In this document: one piece after another, positions 10,310 through 19,094 of the stretch
Numbering within the stretch: the stretch's first letter is position 1
Layout of the letters: every line of letters starts with the position of its first letter
Source of the DNA: Roseovarius gahaiensis
GTDB taxonomy: Bacteria; Pseudomonadota; Alphaproteobacteria; Rhodobacterales; Rhodobacteraceae
Length of the DNA stretch: 46,085 nucleotides
Direction: 5' to 3'
Assembly (NCBI RefSeq): GCF_011601345.1
Contig: NZ_JAAORB010000023.1
Location: forward strand, 1-46,085
The notes under the pieces: model-generated
What the model was told of the DNA's origin: nothing
Database searches by the model: none
What the model saw: only the letters and a program-made list of their open reading frames with translations
Program-made: the position numbers and the translations under genes

Positions 10310-12355
10310 ATGAAACACGTCCTTATGCCTCATGACGCCATGCGCAAATCAATTGCGCTCACGTTTGAAAAACTTAACGCCCGCTGCGCACATCGCGCAC
10401 GTCGGTTCCGCACCGACGAGTCCGGGGCGGTGGTGGCTTTAGCCTTGTTCATCTTCATTTTCATGTTGGCTGTCGCTGGTCTGGGGATCGACCTGATGCG
10501 CCACGAAATGAAACGGACCCACCTGCAAGCCACGCTGGACAGTGCCGTGCTGGCCGCCGCCGGCACCAAGATCAAGGATGGCTCGAACAGTCCTGAAAAC
10601 GACCTCCAACAGGTGATCAAGGACTACTTCGAGGCCGCGCAAATCGGTGGCTACCTTCAGGATTTCAATGACGACGACATCAAGATTGGCGATGGCAAGA
10701 CCGAGGCTTTGGCAAGCGCCAAGCTGGAAATGGATACCTACCTGATGCGCCTTTCCGGCGTCGACACGTTGACAGCGTGGGCCACCACGCAAGCCGCGAT
10801 CTTGGCCGAAACGCTTGAGATCGTCATGGTGCTTGACGTGTCGGGCTCGATGGAGGGAGAGCGCCTGACCGAACTCAAGAAAGCCGCCAAGAAATTTGTC
10901 ACGACCGTGCTGGACAACTCGAACGGGATCGTGTCGTTTTCCGTGGTTCCATTCAATTCCAATGTCGTGCCCCCGCGCGAGATTTACGACAACCTGAAAG
11001 TGGCAGAACGGCACACCTATTCAACCTGCCTTGTGTTCCAAAGCGACGGTTTCAAAAATACCGCCATCGACCCCAATCAAACTTATGCGCAAAAAATCTT
11101 CACCTCGATGGACCGCAGCGGCTGGCACGAGGTGGATTTTGGCGAAGTGGGCCGTGAAAAAGAACCCGGTGAATATGTCGACCATCGTGAGGACACGTCC
11201 TATAACCGGTCATGCCATAATGACGAACGGTTCGAGATTTTGCCCTATGCAACAACCGAAGGGGCGGTGCATGACAAGATCGAGATGCTGACAGCGGCTG
11301 GCGGCACCTCGGGTGACATGGGCATGAAATGGGCCAGCGCCCTGCTTGATCCGGCCTTCCGCCCGGTTGTCAATGAGATGGGCAAGCTGCGCGTTAAGAC
11401 GGACAGCGACGGCAACATCATGCGCGATGAAGACGGTAACGAAATAACCTATTCGCAGATCAGCAATGATCTTTTGGGCCTGCCCAAGGATTACCCGTCG
11501 AAAAATGACAGTGGACAAACCAACAACAACAAGATCATCGTGATGATGGGGGATGGGGTGAATGGCTGGGAGGTATCGCTGAAAGACCCGGCCAACATCT
11601 TGTCAAATCCTGACTATGCGTCAGACGTGAATTGGGATTATCGCGGCCCCGGCTCGACCCTGCACCGCGTGCGCTACTACGAGACCGAATTCAAAATCGC
11701 CCGGTTGGTCCGCTCGAACGGCCAGATCGTCCAATCGTCGAACGATCCTTCGGTGTGCGGCAAGGCTGTCTATCAATACTGGTATGGCTACCGGTATTAC
11801 TACGGTGAATGGGAATGCGAGTATGAGGTGACCGAAAACGAGAAAACCGGCTATTACTTCTACGCCTCTCAAAAATCCAACAAGTATTACGACCCCGATC
11901 GCGACACGTATTTTTCAAGCCGCGATGCTGCGTTCCCGTATCTCGTGAAAGATCAAAACGGTCAGGAAATCGACGTCCAACTGGACTGGGAAGAAACCTG
12001 GGGCCTTGTCACCCCATGGCGCTACGCGCAAATCACCGGCGACTGGGGTCCGTATAATGAATATAACCCCAACAGCAGCTCAACCATCTCTGGCTACACC
12101 AAAGAAAACCGCATGACCGACATTTGCAGCGAGGCCAAGGAAAAGGGCGTTATAGTCTATACAATCGCCTTCGAGATGGGCGAAACAGACGGCAGCAACG
12201 CCAGCGCCTTGTCGTCCTGCGCGTCGTCGTCGGAAAACAGTTTTGCAGCGTCGCTTGATGGCAGCGTAGCGGGCGCCGACGGCACCGCCCGCACCATCGA
12301 AGAAGTGTTCGAAGTGATCGCCGCTTCGGTCAAAAAGTTGAGCTTGCGCCAATGA
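10310..12355 (+). CDS. TadG-like pilus assembly protein with von Willebrand factor A domain
   Basis: About 681 residues. The N-terminus holds the TadE/TadG-type segment: ESGAVV followed by a single membrane helix (ALFIFIFMLAVAGLGI), then a pseudopilin-like helix (RTHLQATLDSAVLAAA). A VWA domain follows with the metal-binding motif D176-V-S-G-S (DxSxS). The middle contains a tyrosine-rich insert (seven Tyr in eleven residues at about 488-498). The ATG at 10310 is preceded by AAAGG at about 9 bases; a GTG seven codons upstream is less likely. Family members are anchored in the inner membrane and face the periplasm. The stop overlaps the next gene by four bases. Confidence 0.85.
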   Translation: MKHVLMPHDAMRKSIALTFEKLNARCAHRARRFRTDESGAVVALALFIFIFMLAVAGLGIDLMRHEMKRTHLQATLDSAVLAAAGTKIKDGSNSPENDLQQVIKDYFEAAQIGGYLQDFNDDDIKIGDGKTEALASAKLEMDTYLMRLSGVDTLTAWATTQAAILAETLEIVMVLDVSGSMEGERLTELKKAAKKFVTTVLDNSNGIVSFSVVPFNSNVVPPREIYDNLKVAERHTYSTCLVFQSDGFKNTAIDPNQTYAQKIFTSMDRSGWHEVDFGEVGREKEPGEYVDHREDTSYNRSCHNDERFEILPYATTEGAVHDKIEMLTAAGGTSGDMGMKWASALLDPAFRPVVNEMGKLRVKTDSDGNIMRDEDGNEITYSQISNDLLGLPKDYPSKNDSGQTNNNKIIVMMGDGVNGWEVSLKDPANILSNPDYASDVNWDYRGPGSTLHRVRYYETEFKIARLVRSNGQIVQSSNDPSVCGKAVYQYWYGYRYYYGEWECEYEVTENEKTGYYFYASQKSNKYYDPDRDTYFSSRDAAFPYLVKDQNGQEIDVQLDWEETWGLVTPWRYAQITGDWGPYNEYNPNSSSTISGYTKENRMTDICSEAKEKGVIVYTIAFEMGETDGSNASALSSCASSSENSFAASLDGSVAGADGTARTIEEVFEVIAASVKKLSLRQ

Positions 12356-12933
12356 TACGGTTCATCAAATCCCGCATCGCGCGCATGCGCGGCGAAGAAT
12401 CGGGAGCAGCTAGTGTCGAGTTCGTTCTAGTGTTTCCAGTGTTCTTCATGTTCATGGTCTTTTCGGTCGAGTTAGGAATGATCACGCTTCGGCATGCGCT
12501 TCTGGAACGCGGCCTTGACCTGACGGTGCGCGGCATACGTCTCACGACTGGGGAAGATTGGCAGCATGACGACATCAAGGCCGGATTGTGCCAGGTCTCA
12601 CTTCTGGGACCAGCCTGCATGAATGATCTCAAAATTGAGATGAAAAAGACCGACATTCGCAACTTCAGCGGCCTGGATCCAGTGGCGGACTGCACCGACC
12701 GCTCGGAAACGGCGGCACCGGTCTATAAATTCACCAACGGAGACAGCAACGAATTGATGCTGATCCGGGCCTGCCTGAAATATGATCCACTGTTCCCTGA
12801 TGCCGTTTTTGGAAAGGTGATCAACAAGGACACCAGAGGACAAGGCATGATCGTATCGGTCTCGGCCTTTGTACAGGAACCTGATGAAGAATGGGAAAGC
12901 GACGCGGAAATTGCAGCGGGAGGTTCAGGATGA
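12352..12933 (+). CDS. TadE-like pseudopilin / pilus assembly protein
   Basis: A 193-residue protein with the TadE-type N-terminus: short basic stretch, GEESGAASVEFVLVFPVFFMFMVFSVELG, then a helix (ALLERGLDLTVRGIRL). The Glu-containing motif before the membrane helix is typical of pseudopilins cleaved by the TadV prepilin peptidase. The rest is a periplasmic domain with several cysteines (CQVSLLGPAC, ADC, RAC). It is translationally coupled to the gene before (ATGA overlap) and to the gene after. No tadABC or secretin genes are in the window. Confidence 0.8.
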   Translation: MIRFIKSRIARMRGEESGAASVEFVLVFPVFFMFMVFSVELGMITLRHALLERGLDLTVRGIRLTTGEDWQHDDIKAGLCQVSLLGPACMNDLKIEMKKTDIRNFSGLDPVADCTDRSETAAPVYKFTNGDSNELMLIRACLKYDPLFPDAVFGKVINKDTRGQGMIVSVSAFVQEPDEEWESDAEIAAGGSG

Positions 12934-13508
12934 TTTGGCTGAAAAAGCGCCTGTCGCAATTCCGCGACGACACCAGCGGCAATGTCACCGTCGAAACCCT
13001 GATCATCATCCCGATCCTGTTCTGCGCAGTCACGCTGACATGGGAATTTTTCGAACTGCATCGTTTTAAAAGCGTGCGGGAAAAGGCCAGCTATGTTGTC
13101 GTCGACATGATCTCACGCGAGCAGAACGGCATCGACACCATCTATCTGGACAACACGCTGTCCCTGTATGACGAAGTCGTCCGGCAATCCGGCAACAATC
13201 AGCTTCGCGTCAGTTCGATCATGTTTCGCGACAATGATCCCGACATTGACACGGATTACGAGTATATCGTTTTGTGGTCTGAGGTGCGCGGCGAAGGACC
13301 GATACAGCCCATAAAAACCAGCGAGATCAAGGATGGGGCCGATTTCATCCCCAGCATGGCGGATCAAAGCACCCTGATCATGATCCAGACGCTCTCGCAC
13401 TATCAGCCAGCTTTCAAAGTCGGTCTGGGGGCAAATGTGCCGATTGACACTCACGTGTTCACCAGCCCGCGCTTCGTGGCGCAGGTGAACTGTTCGGATT
13501 GCAGCTAA
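12930..13508 (+). CDS. TadE/TadG-family pilus assembly protein
   Basis: 192 residues from the ATG at 12930, which overlaps the previous stop as ATGA and has GGGAGG about 6 bases ahead; the in-frame ATG at 12891 lies inside the previous gene. The N-terminus DDTSGNVTVETLIIIPILFCAVTLTWEFFEL is the TadE-type pseudopilin segment, with VTVE in place of the usual AxVE. A periplasmic domain follows, ending with a Cys pair (CSDCS). It is the last gene of the three-gene cluster, and no clear terminator follows. Confidence 0.78.
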   Translation: MIWLKKRLSQFRDDTSGNVTVETLIIIPILFCAVTLTWEFFELHRFKSVREKASYVVVDMISREQNGIDTIYLDNTLSLYDEVVRQSGNNQLRVSSIMFRDNDPDIDTDYEYIVLWSEVRGEGPIQPIKTSEIKDGADFIPSMADQSTLIMIQTLSHYQPAFKVGLGANVPIDTHVFTSPRFVAQVNCSDCS

Positions 13509-13544
13509 CTGGCTAGGGCTCGACTACGTGAACAGCCCCGCGCC

Positions 13545-14027
13545 TTATTGCCGCTCTTGCATCACGGCGGACAGGATTTCGGCCATCGCCTTGGCTTGAT
13601 GGCCGGGTGTCACACCACCGACCCCCAACCGGCGCCCCAACCGCCACCATAGGCCCGGCTCCCAGCGTTTCGGGCCGGTTTTCGCGTCACGTTTCAGCAC
13701 CAGGGTAAATCCGTTCGACGGTTTAAAGGCGAACGCCCCGCGTTCGATTGCTTCGACATCGGCCACATTCACCAGCACTTCGCCGGTGGAACTGCGCAGC
13801 GCGTCTCGCGTCAACTCTAACCGGTTGCCGGTTGCCCTGCGCATCCGGTCGGTCAACCACAGCGCGCCAAGCCCCAAGGCCAACAAGAACACGACCCAGC
13901 CCGGGTTCGACGGGGGCCGCAGCAAGGCCACGCAAATTGCCGTGACGCCCAGCACAAGGACCGACCCGACGCCGATCACCCGCCGTGGCGGCGACGCCGC
14001 GACAATCGCCAAAACCTCGTCTTTCAT
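13545..14027 (-). CDS. Two-helix membrane protein of unknown function
   Basis: A 160-residue protein with two predicted membrane helices near the N-terminus (VIGVGSVLVLGVTAICVALL and NPGWVVFLLALGLGALWL), separated by a short loop. A soluble domain of about 100 residues follows (LELTRDALRSSTGEVLVNVADVEAIERG...FTLVLKR) and looks like the PH-type beta-barrel found behind paired helices in bacterial membrane proteins. No function can be assigned. It is a single gene, convergent with the tad-like cluster and divergent from the pirin gene. Confidence 0.7.
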   Translation of the reverse strand: MKDEVLAIVAASPPRRVIGVGSVLVLGVTAICVALLRPPSNPGWVVFLLALGLGALWLTDRMRRATGNRLELTRDALRSSTGEVLVNVADVEAIERGAFAFKPSNGFTLVLKRDAKTGPKRWEPGLWWRLGRRLGVGGVTPGHQAKAMAEILSAVMQERQ

Positions 14028-14208
14028 CGCTCTCTCCCTTTTCGCAGCGGCTTAGCCCGAAACCGCCGCCGATGCGAGTGGCTTTGTGAATTGCAAGCAT
14101 CGCCGATTTTCACACAAATTCGCACAGCCCCGGTTCGCCCTGCCACAGACACGGCCATTGCGCAAAACCGTCGCAACAATATCTACATGTGGCGAAAGGA
14201 GATCCCTA

Positions 14209-15120
14209 ATGTCCCTCAGACCCACGCTGGAAACCCGGCTTGCCCAACCCACGATGGAGGGCGCAGGCGTTCATTTGCACCGCGCCTTCGGCTTTCACAA
14301 TCCGTCCGAACTGGACCCGTTCCTGCTATTTGACGATTTCCGAAACGAAGACCCGGCCAAGTTCGAAGCCGGTTTTCCGTGGCATCCGCATCGCGGGATC
14401 GAAACCATTACCTACGTCCTGTCCGGCTCGGTCGATCACGGCGACAGCCTTGGCAACACCGGAACCTTGGGCGCGGGCGATGTGCAATGGATGACCGCCG
14501 GGTCGGGTATCTTGCATCAGGAAATGCCCCACGGCAACGCGCAGGGCCAAATGCACGGCTTTCAGCTGTGGGCCAACCTGCCCTCCTCTCTGAAAATGAC
14601 CGCGCCGCGCTATCAGGATGTCAAATCACCCGACATTCCTGAAATCACCGATGACGATGGCACCACCGTGCGCGTGATCGTGGGCGAATTCTGGGGCAAG
14701 CGCGGCCCGGTGGATGGCATCGCCGCCGATCCGCAATACCTTGATATCTCGGTGCCGCCGGGGGTGAAAAAGACATTCCGCATCGACACCTACCGCCGCG
14801 CATTCGCCTACGTGTTCGAAGGGGCCGGTGCCTTTGCCGATGCCAGCCAACCCGCCGGTGTGCTGCTGGAAAAAGAGGTGGCCGGCGAAGAGGTCAACAT
14901 TCGTGACCTGTCCGGCGACCGCACGCTGATCCGCTTTGGCACCGGCGACGAGGTGACCGTGCAAGCTGGCGAACAGGGCATCCGCTTTTTGTTGGTGTCG
15001 GGCGCGCCCATTCAGGAACCTGTCGCATGGCACGGCCCGATCGTGATGAACACGACCGCAGAACTGCAACAGGCCATGGCCGATCTGCGCAACGGCACCT
15101 TCATCAAGCCCGCGCATTAG
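14209..15120 (+). CDS. Pirin-family protein (bicupin)
   Basis: A 303-residue pirin-like protein. The N-terminal cupin carries the metal-binding pattern FPWHPHRGIETITYVLSG...DHGDS and later SGILHQEMP. A C-terminal cupin follows (VFEGAGAF...). Family members include quercetinase-like enzymes and regulators; the function here is not known. The ATG at 14209 has AAAGGAGA ahead at a good distance, while an upstream in-frame ATG at 14086 would add 41 unrelated residues. Confidence 0.9.
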   Translation: MSLRPTLETRLAQPTMEGAGVHLHRAFGFHNPSELDPFLLFDDFRNEDPAKFEAGFPWHPHRGIETITYVLSGSVDHGDSLGNTGTLGAGDVQWMTAGSGILHQEMPHGNAQGQMHGFQLWANLPSSLKMTAPRYQDVKSPDIPEITDDDGTTVRVIVGEFWGKRGPVDGIAADPQYLDISVPPGVKKTFRIDTYRRAFAYVFEGAGAFADASQPAGVLLEKEVAGEEVNIRDLSGDRTLIRFGTGDEVTVQAGEQGIRFLLVSGAPIQEPVAWHGPIVMNTTAELQQAMADLRNGTFIKPAH

Positions 15121-15141
15121 AATTGTAGCATCGGGCCGGTA

Positions 15142-15579
15142 TTAGTCCGGCCCGAAGGCGGCCCGCAACTCTTGCGTCACCTGCTCCATCCGGTCTGCAG
15201 GCAATTGTGGCGGGATCGAATAGCCCTCGGGCCCGTCCTGTAGATAGGCTTGCGATGTCACGTCATGGACATCGTGCATAGGCACCACATGGGCATGCGC
15301 ATGCGGCACATGAATGCCAGTATAAAACAGCGATACCCGCTCGACGCCGTAAATCGTTTTCATCCGCCGCGCCAAGGCCTGTGCGCAGGTGGTAATCCGC
15401 GTCGCCAAATCCTCGGGCAGATCCTCGAACCAGACGTGATGCGCTTTCGGGATGATCAACGCATGGCCCGCCCGGATCGGATGCAAATCCAGAAACGCCA
15501 GAATCTCGTCGTCTTCATATAGCCGATGGGCGGGCAACTCCGCCTTGGCAATCCGGCAAAACAGGCAAGTCTCGGTCAT
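15142..15579 (-). CDS. HIT-family nucleotide hydrolase/transferase
   Basis: A 145-residue histidine-triad protein with H93-A-H95-A-H97-VVP as the active-site triad and CLFC near the N-terminus, as in zinc-containing HIT members. The family hydrolyses or transfers nucleoside phosphoramidates and dinucleotides; the substrate is unknown. The start MTETCLFC at 15579 is the normal family N-terminus; the frame stays open 29 codons upstream. It lies downstream of the TetR gene on the same strand, with 83 bases between. Confidence 0.9.
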   Translation of the reverse strand: MTETCLFCRIAKAELPAHRLYEDDEILAFLDLHPIRAGHALIIPKAHHVWFEDLPEDLATRITTCAQALARRMKTIYGVERVSLFYTGIHVPHAHAHVVPMHDVHDVTSQAYLQDGPEGYSIPPQLPADRMEQVTQELRAAFGPD

Positions 15580-15662
15580 GGGATGGTCTTTCGTGTGATG
15601 ATTGGTAGCAAGGGCACCGCCGCCGTTCAGCCTTGGCGCATTTCGGAGCAATCGCAAGCGGA

Positions 15663-16250
15663 TCATGCGGCCACGGCTTTGCGCACCATGCCCCAGTAAA
15701 TCTCTTCAACCTCCGGCAAGCTCAGCCGCCCTTCGTCGCGAAACCATGTGTTCACCCCGGTCAGCATGGCAATCACAGCCATCGCAGCAATCTTTGGCTC
15801 GGCCACATCAAATCTGCCTTCGGTCACGCCGCGCCGCAGGATGTCTTCAAGCTGATCTTCGTAACACCGCCTAAGCCCCTCGATGATCTCGAAATTCTCA
15901 GGGGTCAGATTGCGCAACTCCATGTAGGACACGAACACCGCTTCGGGCCGGTCATGATGAAACCGGATGTGAAACCGGGTGAACTGTTCCAAAGCGGCCA
16001 GCGGATCATCTGGCTGGGCACAGGCCGCGCGGGCCTGCAACAGATCATCCATATGCCCCCGCAACAGATCAAACAGCAGGCTTTGCTTGTCGGGTGTGTA
16101 ATTGTAAAGCGCGCCCGCCTGAACACCGACCTCGCCTGCAATTTGCCGCATGGAAACGGCCGCATAGCCGTTTTGGGCAAACAGCCGCAACGCCGCCTCG
16201 CGCACACGCGGCCCGGTGATGTCAGAGTGGGATCCTTGGGTTCTGGCCAT
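15663..16250 (-). CDS. TetR-family transcriptional regulator
   Basis: A 195-residue repressor. The N-terminal HTH is clear (REAALRLFAQNGYAAVSMRQIAGEVGVQAGALYNYTPDKQSLLFDLL), followed by an all-helical ligand domain with no recognisable ligand type. A perfect 16-bp palindrome lies 13 bases upstream of the start codon and is the likely operator, so autoregulation is probable. Targets may also include the plus-strand lipoprotein gene beyond the palindrome. Confidence 0.9.
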   Translation of the reverse strand: MARTQGSHSDITGPRVREAALRLFAQNGYAAVSMRQIAGEVGVQAGALYNYTPDKQSLLFDLLRGHMDDLLQARAACAQPDDPLAALEQFTRFHIRFHHDRPEAVFVSYMELRNLTPENFEIIEGLRRCYEDQLEDILRRGVTEGRFDVAEPKIAAMAVIAMLTGVNTWFRDEGRLSLPEVEEIYWGMVRKAVAA

Positions 16251-16263
16251 GCTTCAGAATTAA

Positions 16264-16279
16264 CTGAACATATGTTCAG
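16264..16279. promoter_or_regulatory. Perfect 16-bp palindrome, probable TetR operator
   Basis: CTGAACATATGTTCAG is identical to its own reverse complement and sits between the TetR gene (start 16250, minus) and the lipoprotein gene (start 16357, plus). Size, perfection and position are typical of TetR-family operators. Binding is inferred. Confidence 0.65.
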
Positions 16280-16356
16280 ATCAAAGCCCCTGCTTGCCCC
16301 CCGGTGCCAAAAAGTGGCAAGAGGGAAACAACACCGCCCACCAAGGTTTACCGATC

Positions 16357-16647
16357 ATGCGCCCCGGCAGCTTTGCTTTCCTGATCCTACCGGCCCTTCT
16401 GGCCGCGTCCTGCACGCAGTTTCCCGTGATCGAAGATCGGGTCGGCGAAGATGTGCGCGACGCGCCTTACATGGATCTGGTGCCCGTCGAAACTCTGCGC
16501 GCGGGTGTGCCCGCCACGCAGGTCACAGACACGGATATAACCGCCGTCGAGGCCCGCATCGCCCGCCTGCGCGCCCGCGCAGCCCGCCTCAGCGGCGCGG
16601 TGGTCGACAGCCAGACACGCGCGCGAATGTCCCAAGGCGTCGACTAA
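16357..16647 (+). CDS. Small putative lipoprotein
   Basis: A 96-residue protein starting MRPGSFAFLILPALLAASCTQFP. The hydrophobic segment ending AAS-C is an acceptable lipobox, so the mature protein would be lipid-anchored at Cys19. The rest is short, with an Ala/Arg-rich helix near the C-terminus (VEARIARLRARAARLSG). No domain is recognised. The in-frame ATG at 16294 would bury the signal peptide and was not used. It lies 95 bases ahead of hom. Confidence 0.6.
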   Translation: MRPGSFAFLILPALLAASCTQFPVIEDRVGEDVRDAPYMDLVPVETLRAGVPATQVTDTDITAVEARIARLRARAARLSGAVVDSQTRARMSQGVD

Positions 16648-16742
16648 CCGCATTGCCCGCGCAAAACCCGCGTTGCAAGGCCTGCACGAACCCGTTACAT
16701 CGCCCGTCAACACCTGCCGACATGCGACAATTGGAGACCGAT

Positions 16743-18029
16743 ATGACAAAACCGCTGCGCCTTGGGATCGCCGGACTGGGCACTGTCGGCACCGGTGTCG
16801 TCAAGATTGTCCGCCAAAAAGCCGATCTGCTGGCGGCCCGCGCGGGGCGCCCGGTGGCCATCAGCGCCGTGTCAGCGCGCACCCGCGACAAGGATCGCGG
16901 CGTTTCCCTGTCCGATTACACATGGGAAGACGACCCCGTGGCCTTGGCCACCCGCGATGATGTGGATGTTTTCGTGGAATTGATGGGCGGCAGCGACGGC
17001 CCCGCCAAGGCCGCAACCGAGGCGGCGATTACCGCAGGCAAGGACGTTGTGACCGCCAACAAGGCGATGTTGGCCCATCATGGTCAGGCTTTGGCCACTG
17101 CTGCGGAAACCGCTGGCCGTGTGCTGCGCTTCGAAGCTGCCGTTGCCGGTGGCATTCCGGTGGTGAAGGCGCTGACCGAAGGGTTGGCCGGCAACGATGT
17201 CACCCGCGTCATGGGCGTGATGAACGGCACCTGCAATTATATCCTGACCCGGATGCAGGCCACCGGCCAAGGCTATAACGCCTTGTTCGAAGAGGCCGAC
17301 AAACTGGGCTATCTTGAAGCCGACCCCAACCTTGACGTTGGCGGCATCGACGCAGGGCACAAGCTGGCGCTGTTGTCGTCGATCGCGTTTGGCACGCAGG
17401 TGAATTTCAACGACGTCGAACTGGAAGGCATCCAGTCGATCACGCTGGAAGACATAAAGCACGCCGCCGATATGGGCTATCGCATCAAATTGCTGGGCGT
17501 GGCACAGCTGACCGGCCGCGGGCTTGAACAGCGCATGTCGCCCTGTCTGGTGCCGGAAAGCAGCCCCTTGGGTCAGCTTGAAGGTGGCACCAACATGGTC
17601 GTGCTGGAAGGGGACATGGTCGAACAGATCGTCCTGCGTGGCCCCGGCGCGGGCGAAGGCCCCACCGCCAGCGCAGTGATGAGCGATGTGATGGACATCG
17701 CGCGCGGCATCCGCGTGTCCACCTTCGGCCAGCCCGCCAGCGGCCTGCAACAGGCCACGGCGGCCCGCGCATCCACGCCCGCACCTTTCTATCTGCGCAT
17801 GGATCTTGAAGATAAACCCGGCGCTTTGGCCAAGGTGGCCACAGTTCTGGGCGATGCAGGCATTTCGATTGACCGGATGCGCCAGTATCGCCACGACGAC
17901 ACCACGGCCCCGGTCCTGATCGTCACCCACAAAACCACCCGCACCGCGCTCGACAGCGCATTGGACGCCATGGGCAAACTTGACGTCATGGCATCAAGCC
18001 CCGTCGCCCTGCGGATCGAAACCGTATAA
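16743..18029 (+). CDS. hom: Homoserine dehydrogenase
   Basis: Reduces aspartate semialdehyde to homoserine in threonine/methionine synthesis. The 428 residues carry the nucleotide-binding motif GLGTVGTGVV (about 11-20), the catalytic core with NGTCNYILTRM and GYLEADPNLDVGGIDAGHK, and a C-terminal ACT domain (FYLRMDLEDKPGALAKVATVLGD...) that usually gives threonine feedback inhibition. The ATG at 16743 has TTGGAG 7 bases ahead. The frame is open far upstream, but that extension runs antisense over the TetR gene and is not coding. Confidence 0.97.
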   Translation: MTKPLRLGIAGLGTVGTGVVKIVRQKADLLAARAGRPVAISAVSARTRDKDRGVSLSDYTWEDDPVALATRDDVDVFVELMGGSDGPAKAATEAAITAGKDVVTANKAMLAHHGQALATAAETAGRVLRFEAAVAGGIPVVKALTEGLAGNDVTRVMGVMNGTCNYILTRMQATGQGYNALFEEADKLGYLEADPNLDVGGIDAGHKLALLSSIAFGTQVNFNDVELEGIQSITLEDIKHAADMGYRIKLLGVAQLTGRGLEQRMSPCLVPESSPLGQLEGGTNMVVLEGDMVEQIVLRGPGAGEGPTASAVMSDVMDIARGIRVSTFGQPASGLQQATAARASTPAPFYLRMDLEDKPGALAKVATVLGDAGISIDRMRQYRHDDTTAPVLIVTHKTTRTALDSALDAMGKLDVMASSPVALRIETV

Positions 18030-18112
18030 GATGTAACCCAGACTTGTGCCAAACCAATCCGGTCGCTATTGCTGGGCAGGTTTGAAAAGACCGAAAACAC
18101 CAAGGATTTACC

Positions 18113-19078
18113 ATGACATCCCCCACTGATTTCAATGACCGTTCGCTGTCTCTGGGCTTGGCCCGTGTGTCCGAAGCCGCCGCACTGGCCTGTGCCGACC
18201 TGATTGGTCGCGGGGATGAAAAAGCCGCCGATCAGGCCGCCGTGAACGCGATGCGCGAACAGCTGAACCTGCTGGCCATTCAAGGCGTGGTTGTGATCGG
18301 CGAAGGCGAACGCGACGAAGCGCCGATGCTGTATATCGGTGAAGAAGTGGGCAGCGGCGATGGCCCCGGCGTGGATATCGCGCTGGACCCGCTGGAAGGC
18401 ACCACGCTGACCGCCAAGGCGATGCCGAACGCGCTGACCGTGATCTCGATGGCGCCGCGCGGCACCATGCTGCACGCGCCCGACGTGTATATGGACAAGC
18501 TGGCCATCGGCCCCGGCTATCCCCAAGACGTCGTCTCGCTTGACATGAGCCCGCGTGAACGGGTCGAGGCATTGGCCAAGGCGAAAGGCTGCAAGCCCTC
18601 CGAGATCACCGTGTGCATTCTGGAGCGTCCTCGCCATCAGGACATGATCACCGATGTGCGCAGCACCGGCGCTGCGGTCTACCTGATCAGCGATGGCGAT
18701 GTGGCGGGTGTCATGCACTGCGCCGAACCCGAAATGACCGGCATCGACATGTATATGGGCGCAGGCGGCGCCCCCGAAGGCGTGCTGGCCGCCGGTGCGC
18801 TGAAATGTATGGGCGGGCAGATGTGGGGCCGCCTGTTGTTCCGCAACGACGACGAAAAGGGCCGCGCCGCCAAGGCGGGCATCACCGATCTGGATCGCAT
18901 CTATGCCCGCGACGACATGGTGACCAGCGATGTGATCATCGCCGCCACCGGCGTCACCGACGGCTCGGTCGTGTCGGGGATCAAACGCCGCCCGGCCTAT
19001 GTGGAAACCGAAACCATCCTGATGCGGTCGAAAACCGGGTCGTTGCGCCGGATGATCTATCGCAGCCCGCTTCGTTAA
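18113..19078 (+). CDS. glpX: Class II fructose-1,6-bisphosphatase GlpX
   Basis: Dephosphorylates fructose-1,6-bisphosphate in gluconeogenesis. The 321 residues match the family, with VIGEGERDEAPMLYIGEEVG and the metal/phosphate motif LDPLEGTTL (about 91-99). It follows hom by 83 bases, and recJ starts 16 bases after its stop, so hom-glpX-recJ may be one transcript. The hom-glpX-recJ order is common in alphaproteobacteria. Confidence 0.96.
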   Translation: MTSPTDFNDRSLSLGLARVSEAAALACADLIGRGDEKAADQAAVNAMREQLNLLAIQGVVVIGEGERDEAPMLYIGEEVGSGDGPGVDIALDPLEGTTLTAKAMPNALTVISMAPRGTMLHAPDVYMDKLAIGPGYPQDVVSLDMSPRERVEALAKAKGCKPSEITVCILERPRHQDMITDVRSTGAAVYLISDGDVAGVMHCAEPEMTGIDMYMGAGGAPEGVLAAGALKCMGGQMWGRLLFRNDDEKGRAAKAGITDLDRIYARDDMVTSDVIIAATGVTDGSVVSGIKRRPAYVETETILMRSKTGSLRRMIYRSPLR

Positions 19079-19094
19079 GCGCGCGGAGGGCGCG

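Noticed and set aside
15633..16742. N-terminal extension of the homoserine dehydrogenase frame
   Set aside because: The extension runs antisense over the TetR gene and through the lipoprotein gene in another frame. The ATG at 16743 has a good ribosome-binding site and gives the normal length.
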